Counted from the stretch's first letter, positions 52,254 through 61,467 are shown. The stretch: DNA of 64,000 nucleotides from Dyadobacter sp. Leaf189 (GCF_001424405.1 NZ_LMPS01000001.1:2105999-2169998), one strand, 5' to 3'. Made by a program: numbers and translations. The notes: generated by a model from the letters alone, not told the origin.

Positions 52254-54314
52254 TCATTTCAGAAGCCTGATCAATGCGATTTCGACGAGGAGAAAGAACA
52301 GCGCGGCATATAAAAAGTACTTCCAGAGATAGGTACCCATATTTTGCTGCTGAAAAGCGGTTGAAAATGCTTCGTCATCTATTTTGTCAAAGACCTGGAC
52401 ATTCTTTTGCCCGGCAAACAGCGTCCTCAGTTCCGAAGGCGAGTAGTATTGCAGTTTTGATTCTGCATTGTTGTGGTTGAGCGCGATGAGCTGCTCCGGT
52501 TTGTCATCTCGTACCAGTTCGTAATATCCCGCCGCAAGCCCCTCGCCCAACTGGTCGCCCTGCGGTATGCTGATCAGAAGCTGGTTGCCGCTCACGCGCT
52601 GCACAGGAATAATCTCGGTCTTGTTTCTGCGAAGTTTGTACACTGCATTGGGTTGGACACCGGCGATGCTCAGGTCGATCGGGTCTTCGTCAAACTTGAA
52701 AGATGTGCGTTGCGCGCGCACGCTGGAAGCTGCGATCTTGTACATGACAGGCACAAAAATGGCGTGCTGGGCTACTTTTCCGTATTCGAGATTGAATGGC
52801 GCTGCGAAAAGGTACAGTCTGCCAAGACCTGCCGTAACCTGATTCAGATAAACCTGTCCATTACGTAATGCAAGCAATTGCTGCCCCGAGCTCGACCAGC
52901 TGAGAACAGGCGCGGCAGTTGGCAGGTTCAGGTTGATTTCCTGGCGCACCGATTCTTCAAACACATCACTGAAAAAAGGGTTATTTCTGTCGGGTGCAGC
53001 CAGGTCTATCGGGCTGGGTGGCGTATTTACATTGACGTTCAGTCCGCGCACGCCCAGGCCATTTAAGAAAGCAGCATAACTTTCCGCCTGCGGGTTAGCC
53101 GGGGGAACCAATGCAACACTCCCGCCTTTTCTTACAAAATCCTGCAATTCCTGCGGCAATGTACCCGAAACCTGATTTAACCCCTCCAAAACTACCAGAT
53201 CTGCATTCTTGATCAGTCCGGGATCTACATTCTGTACGCTATAACTCTGGAGTGTAAAAAGGCTGTCGTTGTCGTATACATTCTCAACATAATTCCCGCT
53301 TGATTTTTGACCATATATATGTAAAACACGGATCAAAGGGGAGGAGTTGAGCACGAAATAGTAGTCGTTGTCGAACGTAACCGGAAAATCGTCAAAGGTA
53401 ATCTGTCCTTTTTTGTAGCCTTTTCCCTTCAGGTTAAAATTGAATTTGGCGGTCGCGCTTCCGTTCGCGGGTACATTTACAGAGGCTGTTGAAGCCTGGG
53501 TGTTGTCCAGGCTGAGCTTTAACACCACATTCTTGGCCTCCTCAGTGCCTGAGTTACTTACTTTCACAAAGAGGATATTGTTTTGCAGCTCGCGGATAAA
53601 CGGTGTATTCAGCCAGGTAGAATCGACGAAGATGTTCTTCTCGGCTGCTGCCTGTACCGGCACCAGAAAAACCTGGTTAGTTGTGTCGGTTTTTAATGCA
53701 CTCAGGTTCCCGGAGGTGCTTTTCTGAAAATCTGAAAACCAGAAAAGCTGGTTTTTGCCCACTTGCTGGTGGCGTGAGATGAGGTTTTCCTGTCTGCGGT
53801 AAACCTGGTCCAATGTTCTTGGAGTATTTGAAAGATTAATTGTCGTAAGCCTGTCGCGCAGTTTCTCTGCCGGATAAAGCCCCTGTTCCTGCGCCGAGAA
53901 ATCGTTGGTAACAAGTTGAAGTGAAGTAGAATTTTTAAATAATCCCAGTAAATCGCTCAGCCGCTGGGTGGCAATGTCCAGATAACGTTTGTTGTTGAGC
54001 TCGCTTTCCATGCTGTACGAATTATCGAGGTACAGGCTGGTAACACCCTGCCGGTTAACGGAGAGCTTGTTTTCTGAGGGAATAAATGGTTGTGCGAATG
54101 CAAATGCGAGACAGCTGATCGCCAGAATCCTTGCTGCAAGTACAAGCCAGTGTTTGATCTGTCTTACCGAGCGTGTTTTGGTCTCAACTGCTTTAAGAAA
54201 AGCCACATTGGTGAAGAATACTCTCTTGGTGCGGCGAAAATTAAAAATATGAATGGCAATCGGAACAGAAACGGCCAGTAAACCCCATAAAAATGATGGA
54301 AACAGAAAACTCAT
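52254..54314 (-). CDS. BatA domain-containing protein
   Basis: A 686-residue protein. The N-terminal BatA domain has two membrane helices (about 5-25 and 58-77), with the FLFPSFLWGLLAVSVPIAIH opening (in part) and RRTKRVFFTNVAFLK. Next comes a von Willebrand A-like region with a DNSYSMES metal-site motif near residue 93. Long extracytoplasmic beta-rich and GATase1-like parts follow (VLHIYGQKS, LVVLEGLNQ, DFVRKGGSVALVPP). A C-terminal helix (YFLYAALFFLLVEIALIRLLK, in part) ends the protein. MoxR and BatB partners are not adjacent. The family is linked to aerotolerance and envelope maintenance; the role here is unknown. Confidence 0.85.
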   Translation of the reverse strand: MSFLFPSFLWGLLAVSVPIAIHIFNFRRTKRVFFTNVAFLKAVETKTRSVRQIKHWLVLAARILAISCLAFAFAQPFIPSENKLSVNRQGVTSLYLDNSYSMESELNNKRYLDIATQRLSDLLGLFKNSTSLQLVTNDFSAQEQGLYPAEKLRDRLTTINLSNTPRTLDQVYRRQENLISRHQQVGKNQLFWFSDFQKSTSGNLSALKTDTTNQVFLVPVQAAAEKNIFVDSTWLNTPFIRELQNNILFVKVSNSGTEEAKNVVLKLSLDNTQASTASVNVPANGSATAKFNFNLKGKGYKKGQITFDDFPVTFDNDYYFVLNSSPLIRVLHIYGQKSSGNYVENVYDNDSLFTLQSYSVQNVDPGLIKNADLVVLEGLNQVSGTLPQELQDFVRKGGSVALVPPANPQAESYAAFLNGLGVRGLNVNVNTPPSPIDLAAPDRNNPFFSDVFEESVRQEINLNLPTAAPVLSWSSSGQQLLALRNGQVYLNQVTAGLGRLYLFAAPFNLEYGKVAQHAIFVPVMYKIAASSVRAQRTSFKFDEDPIDLSIAGVQPNAVYKLRRNKTEIIPVQRVSGNQLLISIPQGDQLGEGLAAGYYELVRDDKPEQLIALNHNNAESKLQYYSPSELRTLFAGQKNVQVFDKIDDEAFSTAFQQQNMGTYLWKYFLYAALFFLLVEIALIRLLK

Positions 54315-54409
54315 TGGATCGAAGCGAAATGGCTGATTTACTTGTTCAACGAAGTTAAGAAAGACAAATTACACTAAAATCTCATAACTGGTTTTTATTT
54401 CAGGGCCTT

Positions 54410-54441
54410 TCTGATATGTCGCCCGGTTTTTCCTAACTTTG
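54410..54441 (+). promoter_or_regulatory. Candidate promoter (TCTG-N20-TAACTTTG)
   Basis: TAACTTTG (54434-54441) fully matches the -7 box TAnnTTTG, with a near-consensus TCTG 20 bp upstream. The -7 box is 70 bp before the ATG of the YcxB-like gene at 54512. Confidence 0.45.
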
Positions 54442-54511
54442 CACTTCATTTTCGAAAACTTATTCTCCTTTATTCTGTCGAAAATCGGAATTTGTTAATT
54501 TAAACTGAGTT

Positions 54512-55063
54512 ATGGCCAAAGTTTCGGTGAACAAACACCAACCCGTTTATCAAATGCCCACGAACCCGGCTGCGGTTCGTACCAAGAAATACGCATTACC
54601 TACTAAAACATACATTATCCTGGCTATGCGTTACTTTTTTAAGACGCAGCTCAAATGGGGCTTGATCCCCCTGGCCCTGATCCTGATCAATGCAGTACTT
54701 AACCTGACAGGCGTTTACCCCAACCTGTGGATCTATATTACGGTGTTTGTGGGTGTGATACTTTATATTTTGTTCTGGCTTATCCAGTTTACAGGAATTA
54801 CCCAGCTGGCCCAATACAAGCCGATGTTCGAGAAGTTTCAGTACGAGATTGACAATCGTCAGATCCTGATGAAACTGAACCAGAAAGAAGGCAGTATCAT
54901 GAAATGGGAGCAGATTATGGATGCCTACAAAGACAAGGAAGCTTATGTACTTGTCATTTCAAAGGGACAATTCCTCCACCTCCCATTCAACATCTTTACC
55001 TCGGAGCACGATATCAAAGTATTTGAGCGCATTATGAAGCAGAAGAACTTCTTGAAAGCTTAA
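54512..55063 (+). CDS. YcxB-like membrane protein
   Basis: A 183-residue protein with a polar N-terminal stretch and two closely spaced transmembrane helices (about 52-70 and 75-97). A C-terminal cytosolic domain follows, with FEYEI-like strands (KFQYEIDNRQILMKLNQKEGS, MKWEQIMDAYKDKEAYVLV, QFLHLPFNIFTSEHDIKVF; all in part). This layout is that of the YcxB-like domain family, whose function is not established. It is followed by a terminator 19 bp after its stop. Confidence 0.78.
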   Translation: MAKVSVNKHQPVYQMPTNPAAVRTKKYALPTKTYIILAMRYFFKTQLKWGLIPLALILINAVLNLTGVYPNLWIYITVFVGVILYILFWLIQFTGITQLAQYKPMFEKFQYEIDNRQILMKLNQKEGSIMKWEQIMDAYKDKEAYVLVISKGQFLHLPFNIFTSEHDIKVFERIMKQKNFLKA

Positions 55064-55082
55064 TAACTACATTGTTGATACC

Positions 55083-55112
55083 AGCCTGATTCTACAAGAG
55101 TCAGGCTTTTTT
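55083..55112 (+). terminator. Intrinsic terminator after the YcxB-like gene
   Basis: AGCCTGA (55083-55089) and TCAGGCT (55101-55107) form the stem with an 11-nt loop and a following TTTTT run. Confidence 0.8.
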
Positions 55113-55138
55113 ATGCCGCCACTTTCAGCTTGTGTACT

Positions 55139-55591
55139 ATGGAACAGCCGCATGTCATATTTACAAGGTTCAAAGAGTCAGACCGCGCCGAGCTCGCTGC
55201 ATTATACGAGCAGGTGATGCGTGAGACTTTTTACTGGTTTGACGAAGCCCGTTTAAATGAGGTAAGTTTTGATGACGATACTGAAAACGAGTTCATCGTA
55301 GTTGCCAGGGTAGGGGAAAAGCTGGCGGGATTTGCGTCTGTGTGGCTGCCAGACAATTTCATTCACCACTTATACATTGACGGTGCATTCCAGGGAGTGG
55401 GGATCGGGAAGCGGTTACTGGCGAATGTAGTTAAAAGGTTGCAAGGGAATGCAAGCCTTAAATGCCTGGTACTGAATACCCGTGCAGTTCAATTTTACAA
55501 AAATAATGGCTGGAAGACTATCTCAACAGGAGATTCTGACGATGGAGAATACATCCTCTTTGATTACAATTCTCAACTTACTTCAGACTAG
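55139..55591 (+). CDS. GNAT-family N-acetyltransferase
   Basis: A 150-residue acetyltransferase from ATG 55139 (MEQPHVIFTRFKESD). The acetyl-CoA site reads GAFQGVGIGKRLLANVVKRL (in part), and ends with the CLVLNTRAVQFYKNNGW motif, which is typical of GNAT enzymes acting on small substrates. It overlaps the convergent DUF1684 gene by 14 bp. Substrate unknown. Confidence 0.87.
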   Translation: MEQPHVIFTRFKESDRAELAALYEQVMRETFYWFDEARLNEVSFDDDTENEFIVVARVGEKLAGFASVWLPDNFIHHLYIDGAFQGVGIGKRLLANVVKRLQGNASLKCLVLNTRAVQFYKNNGWKTISTGDSDDGEYILFDYNSQLTSD

Positions 55592-56201
55592 TTTCCTCAT
55601 GCTCCTTGGCAAATTTCTTCTCGCCTGCTGGTATTGCAACAGAAAGATGGTTTGCAGCGGGTGGAATGGGGCAGTTGTAACCTGAGCTATAAGCACAATA
55701 GGGATTGTACGCTTTATTGAAATCAAGTACGTAAGTATTGTTCTTGATATCTGTTGTTTTAAGGTCAATATAGCGGCCGCCTCCGTAGGATTCCGTTCCA
55801 TTGGTTTTGTCTTTGAACGGAATGAATAGGTAATCCTTATACTTAGCGACTGCCTGCAGGCTCAGGCTGCGGTACACATTCAATTTCTGTTTCTTTCCAT
55901 TCACGCGAAATTTCAGCACACCATAACGAACGTAAGTCTTTTGGGTACCGCTGTAAGTAGGCATTTCAAAGGATTTCCCGCCCCTGGATTTTTCAAAGCG
56001 CGCTTCAACACTGTAAGTAGAATCCGGATCGTAGAATTGAAGAAAGCGCAGATCGTCTTTTTTCAGCGGGGAGTTAGAGGTATGAAGGAATTCCTTCTTG
56101 TAAGTGTCCCGGAATTTATTAGTCTGTTCCGAAAAACCTTGTGCGCTGCATGCTGCAGTTGCTACAACCAGAAACAGGAGTGTGTTAAAAACGGCTTTCA
56201 T
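55578..56201 (-). CDS. DUF1684 domain-containing secreted protein
   Basis: A 207-residue protein with a signal peptide (cut near CSAQGF) and the DUF1684 pattern. It includes LKKDDLRFLQFYDPDSTYSV, YGVLKFRVNGKKQKLNVYRS, YLFIPFKDKTNGTESYGGGRY (in part) and the NPYCAYSSGYNCPIPPAANHL ending with two Cys. DUF1684 proteins are small periplasmic or secreted proteins of unknown role. Its 3' end overlaps the GNAT gene by 14 bp. Confidence 0.88.
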   Translation of the reverse strand: MKAVFNTLLFLVVATAACSAQGFSEQTNKFRDTYKKEFLHTSNSPLKKDDLRFLQFYDPDSTYSVEARFEKSRGGKSFEMPTYSGTQKTYVRYGVLKFRVNGKKQKLNVYRSLSLQAVAKYKDYLFIPFKDKTNGTESYGGGRYIDLKTTDIKNNTYVLDFNKAYNPYCAYSSGYNCPIPPAANHLSVAIPAGEKKFAKEHEETSLK

Positions 56202-56286
56202 TTGGAAAAAAGTAAATCCGGTAAATCGCTTACCGGACTTGAGTGAATGATGTTCTGTAATATATAATTAAAAAACCATTCCAGAA

Positions 56287-56826
56287 TTATTTCACTGATA
56301 CTTTACGGATTTTAGATTCGTCGATGTTGAATGCTTTTACAACCGCATTGTAATCGTTGTAATCCAATGCACCGCTGGTTCTGGCGGCAAAGCCTGATGG
56401 AATTACAATAATCCTGAATTCCTGGTTTCTGGTATAAACTGGTTCTAGCGTACCCCTATTAGCCGTTCCGTCCAGGAAAATCCTGAAATCGTTGACTGTA
56501 CGATCAAAGTTGTAGGATAAAATTCCATTTGGCAGGTAAACTGTCAGCGGCAGAAGTCTGTAAGCATCTACATCCTGATTGTTGGAGTTCACTGTTTCCC
56601 AGTTGCTGTAAATCAGAACTGCATCGCTGTCAAACACTTCCAGGTCAGCATCGTCCCATGTCATTGAATATTGATATTTGTTATCAGCAGTAAAGTTTAC
56701 TCCAACGAGATCTATGGTTTTCCCGATAAGTTCATTGCCTGCCGGTCCTTGTGGTCCCTCCGGACCGCGGCATCCCTGGAATAATGCGACGAATACGAGT
56801 AGCAGTGGAATGAGTTTCTTGTTCAT
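56287..56826 (-). CDS. Lipoprotein with short collagen-like segment, hypothetical
   Basis: A 179-residue lipoprotein. The signal ends with the lipobox FQGC, after which the mature protein begins CRGPEGPQGPAGNE, three consecutive Gly-X-Y triplets. The remaining 150 residues form a beta-rich domain with no recognised family (YQYSMTWDDADLEVF, LLPLTVYLPNGILSYNF, RIIVIPSGFAARTSG). The triplets are too few for a stable collagen helix alone. Similar short GPQGPAG leaders occur on many Bacteroidota lipoproteins. Outer-membrane location is inferred. Function unknown. Confidence 0.78.
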   Translation of the reverse strand: MNKKLIPLLLVFVALFQGCRGPEGPQGPAGNELIGKTIDLVGVNFTADNKYQYSMTWDDADLEVFDSDAVLIYSNWETVNSNNQDVDAYRLLPLTVYLPNGILSYNFDRTVNDFRIFLDGTANRGTLEPVYTRNQEFRIIVIPSGFAARTSGALDYNDYNAVVKAFNIDESKIRKVSVK

Positions 56827-57097
56827 GATTGCGCTAATTTAAAATTGAAGATTGTTTGTAAATATGCATTTAGATTGCCGTGCAATGATAAAGTTTAATT
56901 CCTGGCTCATCGTTAACTTTCATTAACTAAATTGCCCTGGAAACCAAGTACAGGCACTTTCTGGAACTGTTGGAAGATTGCTTTTATTGCAAAAGGGTAA
57001 TAATATAATAATTTGCGTAGATGTAGGAAGCGCATTACTTTACGCTTTGAAGCTGCATTATTTTAATCAATCCATACATACAAAACCAAGATCAAAA

Positions 57098-57517
57098 ATG
57101 ATAAACCGTAAAGCAACAGCCGTTTGGAAAGGTACCGGTAAAGAAGGAACCGGCACGATCAGCACGCAGAGCACAGTGTTGGAAAACACGCAATATTCAT
57201 TCAATACAAGATTTGCAGAAGGAAAAGGTACTAACCCTGAGGAGCTTATCGCAGCTGCGCACGCGGGTTGTTTCGCAATGAAGCTCAGCTTCGAATTGAA
57301 TGCAGCCGGTTTTACAGCCGATGAGCTGGACGCAACAGCTACTGTAAGCCTGGATCCTTCGAAAGGGCAGGTAGTGAAAAGTGCGATTGAACTGAAAGCC
57401 AAAGTGCCCGATGTATCTGCCGAGCAGTTCGCTGAGATCGCTGAGAAGGCGAAAAAAGAATGTCCTATTTCGCAGCTGCTAAATGCAGAAATTACTTTGA
57501 ACGCGGAATTGATTTAA
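57098..57517 (+). CDS. OsmC-family peroxiredoxin
   Basis: A 139-residue OsmC/Ohr-type protein from ATG 57098 (MINRKATAVWKGTGKEGTG). The two redox cysteines are Cys58 (AAHAGCFAMKLSF) and Cys122 (KKECPISQLL), and GKGTNPEELIAAAHAGCFA (in part) is the OsmC signature. It reduces organic hydroperoxides in the cytosol. An ATTG-N19-TAATTTG near-promoter lies at 56986-57015. It ends 6 bp from the convergent hemW stop. Confidence 0.92.
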   Translation: MINRKATAVWKGTGKEGTGTISTQSTVLENTQYSFNTRFAEGKGTNPEELIAAAHAGCFAMKLSFELNAAGFTADELDATATVSLDPSKGQVVKSAIELKAKVPDVSAEQFAEIAEKAKKECPISQLLNAEITLNAELI

Positions 57518-57523
57518 CTGCAT

Positions 57524-58645
57524 TCAGATAAATAAGTCGCTTGCGATCCTGTCTGCAAACAATTTGCCGGATTCGGTCAGCAGCAAGGTTTCGGATTCCT
57601 CGCGGATCCAGCCGTTTTTCTTCATGGTCAGCAATTCACTTTTGTTGGCCGTGAAGAATTTCCCTTCTGACAGCGTTTGAAGCTTGTCCACATTCACGCC
57701 CCATTTCGTCCGCAAACCAGTCAGGACATATTCGTTCGTCTGATCCGCTGCAGTTAGCTGCTCGAAAGTAGCCGGGATTACACCAGCAGTAATTGCCTCC
57801 ACATATTTTGCATTGTTCGAGATATTGAATTCCCTGCTAACCCCATTGTAGGAATGCGCACTGGGACCGACGCCCAGGTAGGAATGCTGCTTCCAGTAGG
57901 AACTGTTGTGCTGACTATAATGCCCGTTTCTCGCGAAATTGGAAATCTCGTATTGCTCATAGCCATTTTCAGCCAAGGTTTTGATCAGTATCTCAAACTG
58001 CCTGGCCGCAAATTCCTCGTCTATCGGCTGGATTTTCTTTCTTTTGAGCCAATTCCCAAATACAGTCTGCGGCTCTATCGTAAGGCAGTAAGCCGAGATA
58101 TGGGATACATTCAGGGCAAATGCTTTTTGCAGATCATCTTTCAAGATCTGGTCGTCGGCGGCCGGGATTGCGTAGATCAGGTCGATTGAAATATTGTGGA
58201 TACCGGCTTCCTGCGCCAGCTTCACGCATTGCATTGCATCCACCGAGGAATGTACACGATTCAGAAACCGCAGGTGGTTTTCATCAAAGGATTGTATTCC
58301 AATGCTCAGCCGGTTGATTCCTGCCTGGTAAAAATCTTCGAGTTTTAGTCGGTCAAGATCGTCCGGATTGGCTTCCAGCGTGATTTCAGCATTTTCGGCA
58401 ATACTGAAATGTTTGCTGACGGTATTCAGCAGGATATCCAGCTCTTCCCTGCTCAGTACAGAGGGTGTGCCGCCGCCAAAATAAATGGTGTCGATTTGCT
58501 CTGTGCCAAGGTAAGATCTGCGTATTTCAATCTCTTTCGCGATCGCCTCCACCATCTGCCGCTTGCCGGACGTATTGGTACTGAAATGGAAGTCGCAATA
58601 GTGACAAGCCTGTTTACAAAAAGGAATATGAATGTATAAATGCAT
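57524..58645 (-). CDS. hemW: Radical SAM heme chaperone HemW
   Basis: A 373-residue radical SAM protein from ATG 58645 (MHLYIHIPFCKQACHYCDF). The cluster cysteines are Cys10, Cys14 and Cys17, followed by YFGGGTPSVLS. HemW-type motifs include IGIQSFDENHLRFLNRVHS (in part), YAIPAADDQ and the TNEYVLTGLRTKWGV C-terminal HemW domain. HemW delivers heme to respiratory enzymes; it was formerly annotated as an HemN-like coproporphyrinogen oxidase. Its start shares one base with the stop of the upstream TonB-dependent receptor (TAATG), implying translational coupling. Confidence 0.93.
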   Translation of the reverse strand: MHLYIHIPFCKQACHYCDFHFSTNTSGKRQMVEAIAKEIEIRRSYLGTEQIDTIYFGGGTPSVLSREELDILLNTVSKHFSIAENAEITLEANPDDLDRLKLEDFYQAGINRLSIGIQSFDENHLRFLNRVHSSVDAMQCVKLAQEAGIHNISIDLIYAIPAADDQILKDDLQKAFALNVSHISAYCLTIEPQTVFGNWLKRKKIQPIDEEFAARQFEILIKTLAENGYEQYEISNFARNGHYSQHNSSYWKQHSYLGVGPSAHSYNGVSREFNISNNAKYVEAITAGVIPATFEQLTAADQTNEYVLTGLRTKWGVNVDKLQTLSEGKFFTANKSELLTMKKNGWIREESETLLLTESGKLFADRIASDLFI

Positions 58646-60711
58646 TACCTCGCGTTTTTCTGCCACTCCCAGCCGATTTTCAAGCCTGCCCAAAGGTTAT
58701 CTTTTGGTGCGCTGTTGAAATACCGGTTTCCAAACGCATTCAAATCATAGCCCATGCTGTAAATACCCGCATTGACCTTCTCTGCTGATGCGGAAAGTTC
58801 ACTGTATAAATGTCTGCCCCAGCTGCGCTTCCAGCTTACGCGGGCAATCCACTGGTTGTAAGATGTATTTTTTACGGTGTTGGCATCATTGAGATACATG
58901 GCATCAGCACTCTGGTAAGTCAGGAATGCAGAAATTCCGTATTTAAGCAAAATATCCAGTCCCGATGTTTGCGTAAAACGGGGGATACCGGGCAGGAACT
59001 TGCCGCTCAGGTCTGTTTCAGCCTGCTGGAAATTTTCAAAAGTGTACCTGGTCCATGTTCCGTTATTCCATAATCTGAGTGAAACCGGCAACTCTGGATT
59101 TGATAGCAGATCGTAGGAAACCGTCCATTCCAATCCATTCTGGCGCGTTTTGCCCGCATTGATAAAGTACTCAGATCCTGCTTCGTTTGTTCTTCTCACA
59201 ATACTTTCCTTCAAGGCAAAGTGGTACAGGCTCACTTCTCCGGTAATGCGTTTGCCCGTTCTCCGCAAGCCTACTTCTGTGTTAACCCCGCGTTCTGCAT
59301 TCAAATCGCGGCGGAATCCTCCGGCCGATGGTCGCACTTCCTGTAAGGTAGGTGGTGAAAATCCGCCGCTGTAAGAAGCCGTAACAGACCAGTTGCCTGC
59401 TATTACTTTGTTCGCTGCAAAGCGGGGTATGAAAATACCATCAAAATTCCGCTGTTCCTTTGCATATGGAAGTTCGAAAAAACGCTCGTATTTGTATTTG
59501 AATGTGTTATAACTCACTCCTGCACTAAGTGTCAGATCGGTGAGTAGCACAGCTTCCAGCTGACTGAAAACAGAAAGGTTCGTAGTCCTGATATCCTCCA
59601 CAGTTTGCTGCTCTCCTGGAACGCCGCCCAGATTATCATAATTACGCTGCGCCGATTTTCCGTATTGCCACTCAAAGCCGCTGGTCCATTTGGTTTTTAC
59701 ATTGCCAAATTCAGCCTGGTTTTGCCAGATGTTACGACCGCCGATTCCATTTTCGTCGCGCTTTTCATAATTGGAAATAAAGGGATTGGCAAAATCGGTA
59801 TAGGTGAGATACAATGCATTGGATTGTGTCCAGTTATCGGAGAGTTGCAGGGTATAGTTTCCGCCTAACATCGCCAGCTTGGTATAAATGGCTGCCCGCT
59901 GCGCCTCGCTGCCCGGGACTGCGGCTGTTGACGGTCTCGCTTGCTTAGGATCAGCCCGGTACTGTGCCAGGTTGATACCGCCCGGTGTCTGATAATATAG
60001 GTCGGAGTACATACCCAGCAGCGATAAGGTACCTTTTTCTCCTACTTTGGACGAAGAAGTAAACCGGATCGCGTCGCGTGACATGGCGCTGTGGTTACGG
60101 TAACCATCCTGCTCGCTATGTCCGTACTGAATGGAAATGTCGCCAATCTGTATCAGGGAGTTCCGGCTCTGAAAACCGTATTTTCCAAAACTTACACTTT
60201 GTTCAACCCGGTTTTGAAATGCATTGTTCGGGTAGCTTTGCAGCAGCACAACTCCTCCTGTTCCCGCACCATAAATGCTGCTACCCGGTCCCTTAATAAT
60301 TTCCATTCCCTGAATTGCATCATAATCCACGGAATTGAGCGGGGTATTTCCGCTGGCATCAGTGAACGGGATCCCGTTCCAGTAAAACTTCACATTCCTT
60401 ACACCAAAAGGCGACCGCATTAAACTGCCCCGCACTGAAAACCGGTAACTGCCTGGGGAACGCTCTTCCATTCTTACCCCTGGCACAGTACTCACTGCAT
60501 TGACCCAGGTCGTCGGGGAAAATCTTCCAAGTGTGCGTGCATTCAGTACTGCTACGGTCGCTGTTGTGGTGAGCGGATTTGTTTTTGATTCAAATGCATT
60601 CACTGTGACTTCCTGCAGCTGGCGGGCGGACAGCGAATCGGTTTGAGCGAAGGCTGCCGGGCAGGTTGATCCAAGAAATAATGTAAGGGCTAGTGGGTAA
60701 AGTTGACGCAT
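58645..60711 (-). CDS. TonB-dependent receptor
   Basis: A 688-residue outer-membrane receptor from ATG 60711 (MRQLYPLALTLFLGSTCPAAFAQ, in part; signal cleaved near AFAQ). A TonB-box-like LQEVTV near the mature N-terminus is followed by the plug (about 45-165). The plug contains VSTVPGVRMEERSPGSYRFSVRG (in part), IPFTDASGNTPLN and IIKGPGSSIYGAGTGGVVLL (in part). The barrel ends with GLKIGWEWQKNAR. There is no carboxypeptidase-like N-terminal extension, unlike SusC-type proteins, so a FecA/FhuA-like metal-complex or cofactor receptor is likelier. Coupling to hemW makes heme, porphyrin or siderophore uptake an attractive guess. Confidence 0.88.
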   Translation of the reverse strand: MRQLYPLALTLFLGSTCPAAFAQTDSLSARQLQEVTVNAFESKTNPLTTTATVAVLNARTLGRFSPTTWVNAVSTVPGVRMEERSPGSYRFSVRGSLMRSPFGVRNVKFYWNGIPFTDASGNTPLNSVDYDAIQGMEIIKGPGSSIYGAGTGGVVLLQSYPNNAFQNRVEQSVSFGKYGFQSRNSLIQIGDISIQYGHSEQDGYRNHSAMSRDAIRFTSSSKVGEKGTLSLLGMYSDLYYQTPGGINLAQYRADPKQARPSTAAVPGSEAQRAAIYTKLAMLGGNYTLQLSDNWTQSNALYLTYTDFANPFISNYEKRDENGIGGRNIWQNQAEFGNVKTKWTSGFEWQYGKSAQRNYDNLGGVPGEQQTVEDIRTTNLSVFSQLEAVLLTDLTLSAGVSYNTFKYKYERFFELPYAKEQRNFDGIFIPRFAANKVIAGNWSVTASYSGGFSPPTLQEVRPSAGGFRRDLNAERGVNTEVGLRRTGKRITGEVSLYHFALKESIVRRTNEAGSEYFINAGKTRQNGLEWTVSYDLLSNPELPVSLRLWNNGTWTRYTFENFQQAETDLSGKFLPGIPRFTQTSGLDILLKYGISAFLTYQSADAMYLNDANTVKNTSYNQWIARVSWKRSWGRHLYSELSASAEKVNAGIYSMGYDLNAFGNRYFNSAPKDNLWAGLKIGWEWQKNAR

Positions 60712-60872
60712 GATGCTGTGATTATACCAGTAAAGTACAAAACCAGATATATAAAGATACCAGGCTTGTTTATTTACCAACAAACCCATTCCAATTGCGC
60801 GAAGTTCAGCCAAAACGGGTAAGTAAGGCATTGAGAACAAACTTCCACAAAAAAGAACTGAAAAGAGCACTA

Positions 60873-60880
60873 TACGTTTG
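60873..60880 (+). promoter_or_regulatory. Candidate -7 promoter box for the coiled-coil lipoprotein
   Basis: TACGTTTG matches TAnnTTTG and lies 70 bp before the ATG at 60951. A convincing -33 box is not seen. Confidence 0.3.
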
Positions 60881-60950
60881 TGGTAAGGTTTTTGTAATAA
60901 CACCTTCGAATGACAACATTCGCACACAAGTCTTACCAAAAAAACGAAAT

Positions 60951-61409
60951 ATGAAAAAGATCACTTTGATGGTCGCTTCGATGCTGACCATGGGCATGCT
61001 GACAATGACAAGCTGTTCAGAAAAAACAAAAGATTCTGCACAGGAAACGGTTGACGAGGCGAAAGACGACATGGATGACAATGTTGCCGAAGCGAAAGCC
61101 GACATCAAAGAAGCCGGGAATGATTTTGAGGCGAAAGTGAAAGAAGATAAGGCTTCATTGAAAAAAGATATTGACGATGCTGTTGCAAAGCTCGACAGAA
61201 AAATAGAGGAGGCTGACGCCAAAATGGAGAAAGCCGCTGACAAGGAAAAAGCAAAGTGGCGCGACCGCAAAGCTGAGCTCAATAAAGAAAAAGATGAGCT
61301 GAAAGCTTCCTGGAACGAGGTAGAAGACGAAACTGCCGAGAAGTGGGATGCATTCAAGGCTAAAACGAATGAAAAAATCGCTAAGGCGAAAGCAGATATT
61401 AAAGACTAG
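60951..61409 (+). CDS. Coiled-coil lipoprotein, hypothetical
   Basis: A 152-residue protein from ATG 60951 (MKKITLMVASMLTMGMLTMT then SC). The lipobox is TMTSC, giving a lipid-anchored Cys. The rest is highly charged, made of Ala/Glu/Lys/Asp-rich heptads (VDEAKDDMDDNVAEAKADIKEA, in part) that predict a continuous coiled coil over about 120 residues. It resembles YtxH/apolipoprotein-like stress proteins but no definite family is assigned. It probably forms a rod in the periplasm or at the outer membrane. It is followed by a terminator. Confidence 0.75.
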   Translation: MKKITLMVASMLTMGMLTMTSCSEKTKDSAQETVDEAKDDMDDNVAEAKADIKEAGNDFEAKVKEDKASLKKDIDDAVAKLDRKIEEADAKMEKAADKEKAKWRDRKAELNKEKDELKASWNEVEDETAEKWDAFKAKTNEKIAKAKADIKD

Positions 61410-61435
61410 GAATTTGGATTAGGGTTATGTATTCG

Positions 61436-61467
61436 AAAAATGCTCCTGTAAACGGGAGCATTTTTTT
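61436..61467. terminator. Bidirectional hairpin terminator
   Basis: AAAAATGCTCCTG pairs with CGGGAGCATTTTT around a TAAA loop (one G-U pair), with a T run on both strands. It overlaps the ctlX stop codon and serves the convergent lipoprotein and ctlX genes. Confidence 0.8.
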
